Positions 6,669 through 12,633 of a DNA stretch of 12,633 nt are shown here, one piece after another (positions within the stretch are counted from its first letter, which is position 1; every line of letters begins with the position of its first letter). The DNA comes from Anaerolineae bacterium (GTDB lineage Bacteria; Chloroflexota; Anaerolineae; B4-G1; SLSP01). The notes under the pieces are model-generated. The model was not told where the DNA came from, searched no databases, and saw nothing but the letters and a program-made list of their open reading frames with translations. The position numbers were made by a program, and so were the translations under genes. The stretch is taken from assembly GCA_016928755.1 (NCBI GenBank), contig JAFGKB010000315.1, positions 1 through 12,633 on the forward strand, in the 5' to 3' direction.

Positions 6669-7010
6669 ATGGGGCAAGAGTTAATAGACCGTATAGCCAT
6701 CACCGTCGTTGATGGTGACCAGGCGCATAAATTAATTGAAGTATTAAATGCTACCGGCTTGTGTGTGACAAAGATTGACGCCGTGGGGGGATTCCTGCAT
6801 GAGTCTCTGGTCACGTTGTTGATTGGCTTGCCTCAAGCCAAATTACCACGTTTCTTTGCCTTAGTGCGTCAACATTGCCCATCTCGTACTCGCTATGTCT
6901 CTATGTCTGTAGAGATGACTATGGCTCCTAGTTATCCTATGATGATTGAAGCTCGTGTTGGCGGTGCCACTGTATTTATATTACCTGTTGAACGTTTTGT
7001 GCAACTTTGA
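6669..7010 (+). CDS. DarA/PstA-family PII-like protein (cyclic-di-AMP receptor family), copy 1
   Basis: A 113-residue small cytosolic signalling protein of the PII-like DarA/PstA family (formerly DUF970), whose studied members are trimers that bind cyclic di-AMP. The fold signature is visible: ITVVDGDQAHKLIEVL (11-26), VTKIDAVGGFL (33-43), LLIGLPQ (50-56), and the C-terminal EARVGGATVFILPVERFVQL (94-113), which is almost the family consensus. The ligand loop differs from the usual TGGFLRxGNT. Here it reads VGGFLHES, with Val39 for Thr and Glu45-Ser46 for Gly-Asn, so cyclic di-AMP binding may be lost or altered. The ATG at 6669 has GAGG 8 bases upstream. It is the first gene after the promoter at 6564-6591 and is followed after 10 bases by a second family member. 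The family call is firm; ligand binding is uncertain. Confidence 0.88.
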   Translation: MGQELIDRIAITVVDGDQAHKLIEVLNATGLCVTKIDAVGGFLHESLVTLLIGLPQAKLPRFFALVRQHCPSRTRYVSMSVEMTMAPSYPMMIEARVGGATVFILPVERFVQL

Positions 7011-7020
7011 GGGAATAAGC

Positions 7021-7287
7021 ATGAAGTTAATTATTGCAATCATAAAAGATTCGGATGCCCTGGCGGTTTCCGATGCCTTAGTTGAAGAAGAATATGGGGT
7101 AACTCGTGTTGCCAGTACCGGCGGTTTCTTGCGGCATGGTAATGTCACCCTATTAATAGGTGTTGAAGAACACCAGATAGAACCGGTTTTCGAAATCATA
7201 GAACAGAACTGTAACGAACCTGAATCAGGACAACATAAAGCTACCATATTCGTACTCCCGGCTGAAGACTTTGTGCAAATTGGATGA
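7021..7287 (+). CDS. Short DarA/PstA-family PII-like protein, copy 2
   Basis: An 88-residue paralogue of the preceding protein. It keeps the canonical ligand loop: Thr28 in YGVTRV, then TGGFLRHGNVT at residues 33-43 with Arg38 and Asn41. It lacks about 20 residues before the last strand: the usual PxPVEVxVGG stretch is gone, and the C-terminus goes straight to KATIFVLPAEDFVQIG (73-88). The core otherwise follows the family (MKLIIAIIKDSDA, then LLIGVEEHQIEPVFEIIEQNC). I choose the ATG at 7021 because GAGGG lies about 7 bases upstream and the protein then begins exactly where the family does; the upstream in-frame extension to 6946 overlaps copy 1. Its stop overlaps the start of the MFS gene by four bases (ATGA), so translation is coupled. 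A mixed trimer with copy 1 is possible (inference). Confidence 0.86.
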   Translation: MKLIIAIIKDSDALAVSDALVEEEYGVTRVASTGGFLRHGNVTLLIGVEEHQIEPVFEIIEQNCNEPESGQHKATIFVLPAEDFVQIG

Positions 7288-8819
7288 AGTTCGTTAAACA
7301 ACTCATAAACCGGTTGCCGTTGGAGTGGTGGCGGCGCTGGTGGGAACAGATATACCTCATCACGGCTGGCGGTGCGTGGTCCGTAAAACTGTCATCGGTA
7401 AAACGTCGCTCCTTACGTTGGCTGTTGTTCAGTGGCGTCTTTTTTAACATCAGCGATTCTATTCTTGGTACATACCAGTCCGTCTATCTTTTAGCCCTTG
7501 GCGCCAGTAGAGGTGAAATCGGATTACTAAACTCATTATTGAACCTCTCTATGCCGGTAGCGATGTTGCCGGGGGCGTACATTGCAGAGCGTGGAAGTAG
7601 CTACAAAAAAGCGGTCGTTATTCCTTCTGCTTTGGGTCGCGTTCTATTATTAGGCGTTGTATTTTTACCCTTCTTGCCCGATACTAATTCGCGTGTCGTT
7701 CTCTGTATTGTACTGCTTGTTCTACAGGCACTTCTCGCGAATTTGAGCAACCCGGCTTGGACGGCTTCTGTTGGTGCCGTTGTGCCATTGCGTTGGCGCG
7801 GTCGCTACTTCAGCAGTCGTAATATTTGGATGGGATTGGCCGCTTTCATTATCTTAAATATTGCCGGTTATATCATTGATAACGCCGGTGAGCTACAAGG
7901 GTACCAAATAATCTTATTCCTGGCTGTATTGGCCGGCTGGCTTGGAGCCTGGACCTATTCCAAAGTTGAGCAGAAACAGAAGAAGACCGCCAATATTAAA
8001 GTCTCGGCGGCTAAAAATTACGATTTCTGGCAGCAGCTAAAAGGTGAGCAGCAGTTTCTTATTTTCTGCGGTACAGCCTTTATATGGAATTTCTTTGTTC
8101 AGATAGCCGGCCCTTTCTTCATCGTCGCCTTAGCCGAGACAACCCAGGCCTCAGCGGTTACCATTGGGTTTGTAAGCGCTGTTTCCACCTTGGCGGCCTT
8201 ACCTGGACAGCGCATCTTTGGCTCATTAAGCGAGCGCAAAGGCTCTGAATGGATTCAGCAGTTGACCGGATTTCTTGTGCCTATTGTGCCGGCTGTGTGG
8301 GGCTTTATCACCCAGCCTTGGCAGGCTTTCCCGGTGCAAATCCTGAGTGGGTTTTCCTGGGCCGGATACCATCTGGCCGTTTTTAATCTGTTGCTTAAAT
8401 TGACACCTGATGAAGGTCGGTCTAACTTTGTCGCCTTTTACCAGGCCTTGGTTGGTATTGGGATGGCCGGGGGAGCGGCCCTCGGTGGTTGGATAGCGAC
8501 AGTTTATGGCTATCGTGACGTATTCCTGATTTCTGCCGCCGGGCGTTTCTTCGCTGCCGGGTTATTTGCCCTAATGATAAATCCGGAACGTTTACGTTCA
8601 TGGGGTGCGTGGTTCCGCCGGCAGGGAACACGTTTCAAAGCGGCGTTATTAGCTTTTATAAAATGGGGAGAGCGATTGATTGCTATGTTAGCCGCTTTCT
8701 TCATAAAAATTAAAACAACTTTAGCAGAAAAACGTAAGCGGGTTAAGAAGAGTAACCGTAGTGTAGAGGTGAGCGAGGGTGATGAATCAGCAGAAGAGCA
8801 AGAGCCGGACGTGTCATAG
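7284..8819 (+). CDS. MFS transporter
   Basis: A major facilitator superfamily membrane transporter of 511 residues with about 12 predicted helices in two halves split by a charged cytoplasmic loop (about 226-255). Features include LGASRGEIGLLNSLLNL at the helix 1-2 region (72-88), NPAWTASVGAVVPLRWRGRY (156-175) resembling a widespread group of uncharacterised bacterial MFS proteins, and a motif-A-like GSLSERKG (313-320) in the second half. An N-terminal amphipathic stretch rich in Trp and Arg (12-43) precedes helix 1. After the last helices comes a basic then acidic tail (KRKRVKKSNR, then EGDESAEEQEPD; about 482-511). The start at 7284 overlaps the stop of the second DarA-like gene, and its stop overlaps the GTG of the zinc-ribbon gene by one base. 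Substrate is not inferable. Context suggests control by the PII-like proteins. Confidence 0.87.
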   Translation: MKFVKQLINRLPLEWWRRWWEQIYLITAGGAWSVKLSSVKRRSLRWLLFSGVFFNISDSILGTYQSVYLLALGASRGEIGLLNSLLNLSMPVAMLPGAYIAERGSSYKKAVVIPSALGRVLLLGVVFLPFLPDTNSRVVLCIVLLVLQALLANLSNPAWTASVGAVVPLRWRGRYFSSRNIWMGLAAFIILNIAGYIIDNAGELQGYQIILFLAVLAGWLGAWTYSKVEQKQKKTANIKVSAAKNYDFWQQLKGEQQFLIFCGTAFIWNFFVQIAGPFFIVALAETTQASAVTIGFVSAVSTLAALPGQRIFGSLSERKGSEWIQQLTGFLVPIVPAVWGFITQPWQAFPVQILSGFSWAGYHLAVFNLLLKLTPDEGRSNFVAFYQALVGIGMAGGAALGGWIATVYGYRDVFLISAAGRFFAAGLFALMINPERLRSWGAWFRRQGTRFKAALLAFIKWGERLIAMLAAFFIKIKTTLAEKRKRVKKSNRSVEVSEGDESAEEQEPDVS

Positions 8820-9004
8820 TGATCTTGAACCTCAAGCTCTGGCCCAGGACGTTGGTCCTGAGTTTTAAAGATGGTGATACTCAAATCTGTAGAGCTTGTG
8901 GCGCGCCTTTGACCGGTGCTCAACCGCTTGTGTGTCATAAATGCGGGTTTCTTAACAAGTCAGATGTAAAATATTGCGCCAACTGTGGTGCAACGCTATT
9001 ATAA
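8819..9004 (+). CDS. Small zinc-ribbon protein with three CxxC knuckles
   Basis: A 61-residue protein. The C-terminal 40 residues carry three CxxC pairs: Cys24/27 (CRACG), Cys39/42 (CHKCG) and Cys53/56 (CANCG). This matches the zinc-ribbon fold found in many small adaptor proteins. Two pairs make one zinc site, leaving an unpaired knuckle unless the protein dimerises. The N-terminal 20 residues (MILNLKLWPRTLVLSFKDGD) show no family. The GTG start overlaps the MFS stop (TAGTG) and there is no strong ribosome binding site, so translation is probably coupled to the transporter; a later start is possible. It ends 9 bases before the histidine phosphatase gene. Function is unknown. Confidence 0.75.
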   Translation: MILNLKLWPRTLVLSFKDGDTQICRACGAPLTGAQPLVCHKCGFLNKSDVKYCANCGATLL

Positions 9005-9013
9005 GGGGGCGGG

Positions 9014-9649
9014 ATGACAACAAAACTTATTCTGGTTCGACATGGACAGACCGTTTGGAATGCTGAGTATCGTTTTCGAGGTCGTGCTGATATTTCATTG
9101 GATGATAAAGGAATGGCTCAGGCCAGAATTACGGCTCGCCGTATTATGACAGAATGGGATGTCTCGGCAATTTATTGCAGCCCACTGGCCCGTGCCCGGC
9201 AGACGGCAGAACTCATTGCCCAGCCCTTAATGCTCCATGAGCGTGCACATCCGGGATTACTGGATATCGACTATGGAGCCTGGCAGGGCCTGTCCATTGA
9301 TGAGGTGCGGGACCGCTGGTCTGCGGCTCTGGGAACCTGGTTCTCTTGTCCTGATAGAGCACCTATCCCAGGGGGCGAAACGCTTTTAGCTGTCCAGATG
9401 CGGGCCGTGGGTACGATTAATGAGATTGTAAATCGCCATCCAGATAAAACCGTCGTTGTCGTTGGGCATACCGTTGTAAATCGTTTAATTATCTTGGCGA
9501 TTTTAGACATTCCCTTGCGGCATTTCTGGCATATCAAGCAGGATACCTGTGCCATTAACCTAATTGAGCATGATGGGGAACACTTCATTTTAAGTACAAT
9601 GAATGATGTCTGTCACTTGGAAGAACTACATATCCCTGGTACAGTATAA
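9014..9649 (+). CDS. Histidine phosphatase family protein (phosphoglycerate mutase-like), copy 1
   Basis: A 211-residue cytosolic phosphatase of the histidine phosphatase superfamily, which works through a phosphohistidine. Visible are the RHG motif (VRHGQT, His10 as nucleophile), Arg60 in SPLARARQTAE, PGGET (119-123) and the second histidine His152 in VGHTVVNR. The acidic proton donor, usually Glu in an LxE-DxGxWEG setting, is Asp84 here (LLDIDYGAWQG). The set resembles CobC/PhoE/GpmB-like phosphatases, so alpha-ribazole phosphatase, a sugar-phosphate phosphatase or a broad-specificity enzyme are all possible. The ATG at 9014 follows a GGGGGCGGG site. It is the last gene of the DarA-like/MFS operon. 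The next genes encode B12-dependent functions, which weakly favours a cobalamin role, but a new promoter separates them. Confidence 0.88.
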   Translation: MTTKLILVRHGQTVWNAEYRFRGRADISLDDKGMAQARITARRIMTEWDVSAIYCSPLARARQTAELIAQPLMLHERAHPGLLDIDYGAWQGLSIDEVRDRWSAALGTWFSCPDRAPIPGGETLLAVQMRAVGTINEIVNRHPDKTVVVVGHTVVNRLIILAILDIPLRHFWHIKQDTCAINLIEHDGEHFILSTMNDVCHLEELHIPGTV

Positions 9650-9693
9650 GCTTGGAAAGCCGACTCTATACAGCATTCGAAAACAATGCAGAT

Positions 9694-9722
9694 TTGAGTA
9701 AAAACCAAAAAGACAGTACAAT
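9694..9722 (+). promoter_or_regulatory. Sigma70-type promoter of the B12-binding protein/MeaB operon
   Basis: TTGAGT (9694-9699) and TACAAT (9717-9722) are separated by 17 bases. The start would be near 9729, giving a leader of about 50 bases before the GTG at 9779. It lies in the 129-base gap after the first histidine phosphatase gene, where no convincing terminator is seen, so readthrough from the upstream operon may also occur. Confidence 0.65.
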
Positions 9723-9778
9723 AAAATTGATTCCATTGGTTGAAAACCGGAACACGTGTCCAATTTTAGGAGGTATTT

Positions 9779-10177
9779 GTGGAGAGAAAAATCCGAGTCC
9801 TGATTGCTAAACCTGGTCTGGATGGTCATGACCGGGGCGCTAAAGTTGTTGCCCGTGCTTTGCGAGATGCCGGTATGGAAGTTATTTATACCGGGTTGCG
9901 CCAGACTCCTGCGATGGTAGCCGAGGCCGCCTTGCAGGAAGATGTTAATGTTGTGGGTCTTTCTATTTTATCTGGTGCGCATATGGGACTGGTTCCACGT
10001 GTGATAGAAGAGATGAACCGGCGTGGTATGGAGGACTTACCCCTCTTTGTAGGTGGTATTATTCCGGTGGATGATATTGAACCGCTTAAGGAAATGGGCG
10101 TCCGTGAAGTATTCGGCCCTGGCACAGACACCAGCGTTGTTGTGGAATTTATTCGTCGTGAGATAGGGAGCGTCTGA
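9779..10177 (+). CDS. B12-binding subunit, methylmalonyl-CoA mutase C-terminal type
   Basis: A 132-residue free-standing cobalamin-binding domain equivalent to the C-terminal part of acyl-CoA mutases such as methylmalonyl-CoA mutase. The full base-off/His-on signature is present: Asp15-x-His17-x-x-Gly20 in LDGHDRG, Ser62-x-Leu64 in GLSILSG, and Gly92-Gly93 in FVGGIIP. His17 would be the lower axial cobalt ligand. The start is GTG at 9779, with AGGAGGT just upstream. Its stop abuts the GTG of the MeaB gene, whose product loads and protects such mutases, strongly supporting a mutase role. The catalytic TIM-barrel subunit is not in the window and must be encoded elsewhere. Because it is split, the partner could be methylmalonyl-, isobutyryl- or another acyl-CoA mutase. 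Confidence 0.92.
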   Translation: MERKIRVLIAKPGLDGHDRGAKVVARALRDAGMEVIYTGLRQTPAMVAEAALQEDVNVVGLSILSGAHMGLVPRVIEEMNRRGMEDLPLFVGGIIPVDDIEPLKEMGVREVFGPGTDTSVVVEFIRREIGSV

Positions 10178-11179
10178 GTGGGCCTTGCTGAAGCCGCATT
10201 ACAAGGTGACCGCCGGGCGATGGCCCGGCTTCTCTCTTGGGTTGAAAATGGCAGCCTTGAGGGACAGCAAGCCTTGGCTACACTATTTCCCCATACCGGG
10301 AAAGCCCACATTATCGGTATTACCGGTTCACCCGGTGCCGGCAAAAGTACACTCTTGAATCAGTTGGCTCGTGAATTCCGCGACCGGGATGGCCAGGTTG
10401 CAATTGTTGCCGTGGACCCTTCTAGCCCATTCACCGGTGGAGCCTTATTAGGTGACCGGCTGCGGATGCGGGACCTGGTAACTGATCCCCATATTTTCAT
10501 CCGCAGTATGGCCTCGCGCGGACATCCCGGCGGCGTAGCCCATGCGACCCGCGATGTGGTCACCGTTTTGGATGCTTTGGGTTTTCCCTTGATTTTGGTG
10601 GAGACAGTTGGTGCCGGACAAGCCCAAGTAGAAGTCGCCCGCGTTGTCCATACTGTCGTCCTGGTAGAGGCCCCCGGGATGGGCGATGAAATCCAAGCCC
10701 TCAAGGCCGGTCTTATGGAAATTGCTGATATTATCGTTGTCAATAAAGCCGACCGTCCTGAAGCTAAACAAACCGTTAAGTCATTACAAAGTTTGCGTAC
10801 CTCTTTACCTGCCGGGCATCATGGCTTCGGTACGGGTATATCTGTAGAGGAAGCACCGGTTGTACCTGTGGGATGGGAAGTTCCTATTTTACAAACGATA
10901 GCTTTGGAAAATGAAGGCGTTTTTGAATTAACAAATGCCATTAAGCAGCATTATGATTATTTGAAAAACAGTGGCCGGTGGGATTTACTTCTGCGCCAGC
11001 ATGCTGAGGCTGAAGTTGAGGCCTGGTTACAACGCCATTTTCAGCAACTGCTCAATCAAAAAATTGGTGATACCGGTTATAAGGCTTTAGTAGATGCTGT
11101 AGTGCGGCACGAAATAGACCCCGCAAAAGCCGCCGCGCAACTCTTAGAAGCTGTTACTCGACCCGTTTCTAAGGCATAG
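10178..11179 (+). CDS. meaB: MeaB-family G-protein chaperone of acyl-CoA mutase
   Basis: A GTPase of the SIMIBI class, 333 residues, normal for MeaB/ArgK/MMAA. In the family it gates adenosylcobalamin delivery to methylmalonyl-CoA mutase and protects the enzyme from inactivation. Visible are Walker A GSPGAGKS (50-57) after HIIGIT, the VDPSSPFTGGALLGDR segment (79-94), RSMASRGHPGG (109-119), the ETVGAGQ motif (142-148) and the guanine-specificity NKAD (189-192). A C-terminal helical dimerisation region (about 245-333) follows. The start is GTG at 10178, directly after the TGA of the B12-binding subunit gene, so the two are coupled. The family was once annotated as an arginine/ornithine transport kinase; that older name does not apply here. 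Confidence 0.95.
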   Translation: MGLAEAALQGDRRAMARLLSWVENGSLEGQQALATLFPHTGKAHIIGITGSPGAGKSTLLNQLAREFRDRDGQVAIVAVDPSSPFTGGALLGDRLRMRDLVTDPHIFIRSMASRGHPGGVAHATRDVVTVLDALGFPLILVETVGAGQAQVEVARVVHTVVLVEAPGMGDEIQALKAGLMEIADIIVVNKADRPEAKQTVKSLQSLRTSLPAGHHGFGTGISVEEAPVVPVGWEVPILQTIALENEGVFELTNAIKQHYDYLKNSGRWDLLLRQHAEAEVEAWLQRHFQQLLNQKIGDTGYKALVDAVVRHEIDPAKAAAQLLEAVTRPVSKA

Positions 11180-11244
11180 CTCTGTGATGTCAGTGCTAAA
11201 ACCGGTCTCTTTTATTCTTTTATTCTCTTGGATTGGAGGTCATA

Positions 11245-11871
11245 ATGTTTAGTGATATGCTACTGCGTAAGAGTCGGGATGCTCGTGCCCGCTATTTCCT
11301 GAATGAATCTGATCTAATGCGTAAGCTTACCCACGGTCAGAAACCGGAAATTCTCTATATCGGTTGTTCCGATTCCCGTATTATGCCTAGCCGCATCTTG
11401 GGAGCCAAGCCCGGGGATGTGTTTGTGATGCGTAATATTGCTAACCTTGTCCCGCCGGTAGATGCAGGAATGCATGCTGTGGGTGCTGTGCTAGAGTATG
11501 CCGTTTACCATCTCTTGGTCAAGCATATTGTAGTGTGTGGGCATACAATGTGTGGGGGAATTCAGTCCTTGGGACTTCCTCCTGATCCCCTTGAACCTTC
11601 ACTCTCTATGTGGTTGCAATATGCCGAACCTGCTATGCGACGCATTCCCCAAGGCTTACGGGGTGTTGAGCGACTTGACGCTATCATTGAGGCAAATGTT
11701 CTGCTGCAAATAGAGCATTTGCGCACTTATCCTTGTGTGAAAAATGCCGAGGAGCGGGGTGAATTAATTCTTCATCCCTGGGTGTACGACTTCGCCACCG
11801 GTCAGGTACGGGCCTATGATGCGGCTGCCGGTATCTTCATTACAGAGCCGCCCTTTGTTAGCGAAGAATGA
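11245..11871 (+). CDS. Beta-class carbonic anhydrase
   Basis: A zinc enzyme interconverting CO2 and bicarbonate, 208 residues. Zinc ligands Cys41, His100 and Cys103 are seen in GCSDSR (40-45) and CGHTMCGG (98-105), and the Asp43-Arg45 dyad of the active site is intact. Other family segments are present: MRNIANLVPP (62-71) and the C-terminal LHPWVYDFATGQVRAYD (176-192). The ATG at 11245 has GGAGGT 4 bases upstream; a TTG at 11233 in frame would bury that site. It lies 65 bases after the MeaB gene with no clear promoter or terminator between. It could supply bicarbonate to a biotin carboxylase in the propionyl-CoA/methylmalonyl-CoA route (inference). Its stop overlaps the next gene's start by four bases (ATGA). 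Confidence 0.93.
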   Translation: MFSDMLLRKSRDARARYFLNESDLMRKLTHGQKPEILYIGCSDSRIMPSRILGAKPGDVFVMRNIANLVPPVDAGMHAVGAVLEYAVYHLLVKHIVVCGHTMCGGIQSLGLPPDPLEPSLSMWLQYAEPAMRRIPQGLRGVERLDAIIEANVLLQIEHLRTYPCVKNAEERGELILHPWVYDFATGQVRAYDAAAGIFITEPPFVSEE

Positions 11872-12494
11872 GCTGTTTTCTCTGGCTAGTACGGCATGGT
11901 CAATCGCTCTGGAATCGTGAACGTCGTGCCCAGGGGTGGGCCGATCCACCATTGACCGAATTGGGGATCTGGCAAGCGCAACAGATTGCGCGGCGACTCA
12001 TCGACACGGAGATACACGCTGTATATTCTAGTTCCCTACAGCGTGCGGTCCATACGGCAGAGATTATCTCTGCCATAACCAATGTCCCTGTCCTCACCGA
12101 TGACCAATTAAAAGAAGTCGGTGTTGGAGAAGTTACCGGCCTTATCTGGCAAGATGCGGTTCTCAAGTGGCCGGAACTGGCCGATACGGGTGCCCTAGGT
12201 CTCCCTGTCTGGGATAAAATCCCCGGCACTGAGCCTTTATTGACTTTACAAACCCGGATTCAAGCCGCTTTTGACGCTATTTGTAGCCAACACAGCGAGG
12301 GCAATATTGTTGTTGTAGCTCATGGCGGTGTCTTCCGTATTTACTTGAGTATGCTCTTCAAGTCTCCTTCATTCTTAAGTGGTATACATTTTGACAATGC
12401 ATCCCTCTCAAGATTAAGAATTGGCCCTGATGGCCGGGTTACCATCTTTCTGCTCAACGATACCAGCCACCTGGACGCCCCCGCAATCGATTAG
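11868..12494 (+). CDS. Histidine phosphatase family protein (phosphoglycerate mutase-like), copy 2
   Basis: A second, divergent member of the superfamily, 208 residues. RHG is present (VRHGQS, His10), with Arg59 in SSSLQRAVHTAE, the acidic donor Glu83 in LKEVGVGEVTG, and the second histidine His152 in AHGGVFR. It departs from copy 1 in having Glu rather than Asp as donor, and PGTEPL in place of the PGGET/S motif. It also lacks the usual WEG tryptophan (GEVTG). Substrate is unknown; broad phosphatase, phosphoglycerate mutase-like and alpha-ribazole phosphatase activities are all possible. The ATG at 11868 overlaps the carbonic anhydrase stop by four bases, so translation is coupled. It is the last gene before a GC-rich hairpin. 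Confidence 0.88.
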   Translation: MSCFLWLVRHGQSLWNRERRAQGWADPPLTELGIWQAQQIARRLIDTEIHAVYSSSLQRAVHTAEIISAITNVPVLTDDQLKEVGVGEVTGLIWQDAVLKWPELADTGALGLPVWDKIPGTEPLLTLQTRIQAAFDAICSQHSEGNIVVVAHGGVFRIYLSMLFKSPSFLSGIHFDNASLSRLRIGPDGRVTIFLLNDTSHLDAPAID

Positions 12495-12523
12495 TACTTT
12501 GTCGTTCTGCCTCTATGCTCTCA

Positions 12524-12545
12524 GCCCCCGTCCCCGGGGGCGTTT
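12524..12545 (+). terminator. GC-rich terminator-like hairpin after the second histidine phosphatase
   Basis: GCCCCCG (12524-12530) pairs perfectly with CGGGGGC (12535-12541) around a 4-base loop, followed by GTTTCCTGT. It starts about 30 bases after the stop codon. The T-tract is short, but stem strength and position support transcript termination. Confidence 0.6.
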
Positions 12546-12584
12546 CCTGTCCATCTACCCGCTATGCCGAGCCTTAACATGCTC

Positions 12585-12608
12585 GTCTTGGACTGCCAAG
12601 TCCAAGAC
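12585..12608. repeat. Perfect 10-bp inverted repeat in the 3' intergenic region
   Basis: GTCTTGGACT (12585-12594) and AGTCCAAGAC (12599-12608) are perfect reverse complements around GCCA. A small palindrome (ATATCAAGATAT) follows at 12609-12620. No T-tract follows on either side, and the window ends 25 bases later. It may be a second terminator, a dispersed repeat unit or a regulator site for the next gene. Confidence 0.5.
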
Positions 12609-12633
12609 ATATCAAGATATCTCGTTAACCGTC

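Noticed and set aside
6946..7020. N-terminal extension of the second DarA-like protein
   Set aside because: It overlaps the coding sequence of copy 1, and the ATG at 7021 has its own ribosome binding site and the family-typical first residues.
9650..9778. Cobalamin riboswitch ahead of the B12-binding gene
   Set aside because: Only about 50 bases lie between the predicted start and the GTG. This is too short for a B12 riboswitch, and no B12-box-like sequence is seen.
10178..11179. Arginine/ornithine transport kinase (ArgK) identity
   Set aside because: The GTPase motifs and the neighbouring B12-binding mutase subunit match MeaB. The ArgK name is a legacy annotation for this family.

Overview
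This window looks like a bacterial chromosome segment of moderate GC, most likely from Chloroflexota (Anaerolineae-type). That assignment is inference from gene content: a lipoprotein sugar-binding protein with an Ala/Thr/Glu/Pro-rich linker, a Thr-Pro-rich membrane-anchored protein, tandem DarA-like PII proteins and a free-standing B12-binding mutase subunit next to MeaB. No rRNA, tRNA, CRISPR array, insertion sequence or phage gene is visible. Every CDS reads through cleanly, and short overlaps between genes (ATGA or TAGTG) indicate tightly packed operons.

Left part, minus strand (1-6503). In transcription order: a TrmI-type tRNA m1A58 methyltransferase (6503-5706), then a sugar ABC importer operon with its own strong sigma70-type promoter. 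The operon encodes a binding lipoprotein (5518-4178) and two permeases (4035-2863 and 2866-2024), and no ATPase gene is present. Next, also from its own promoter, come a Thr/Pro-rich single-pass membrane protein (1835-1245) and two M42 metalloaminopeptidases, the second cut by the window edge. The binding-protein/permease gap holds two hairpins, one followed by a T-tract on the transcribed strand. This suggests partial termination that makes more binding protein than permease. A perfect hairpin ends the importer operon.

Right part, plus strand (6669-12494). A promoter that overlaps a weaker divergent one drives two tandem PII-like DarA/PstA-family proteins, an MFS transporter, a small three-CxxC zinc-ribbon protein and a histidine phosphatase. 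A second promoter starts a group with a B12-binding methylmalonyl-CoA mutase-type small subunit, the MeaB G-protein chaperone, a beta-carbonic anhydrase and a second histidine phosphatase. A GC-rich terminator-like hairpin follows.

The most interesting points are two. First, the paired DarA-like proteins have complementary defects: one has a degenerate ligand loop, the other a shortened C-terminal part. They are translationally coupled to an MFS transporter, which suggests nucleotide-signal control of transport. Second, the sugar operon has layered RNA structures. The metabolic genes otherwise look like ordinary family members. I see no clear new defence or mobile system.
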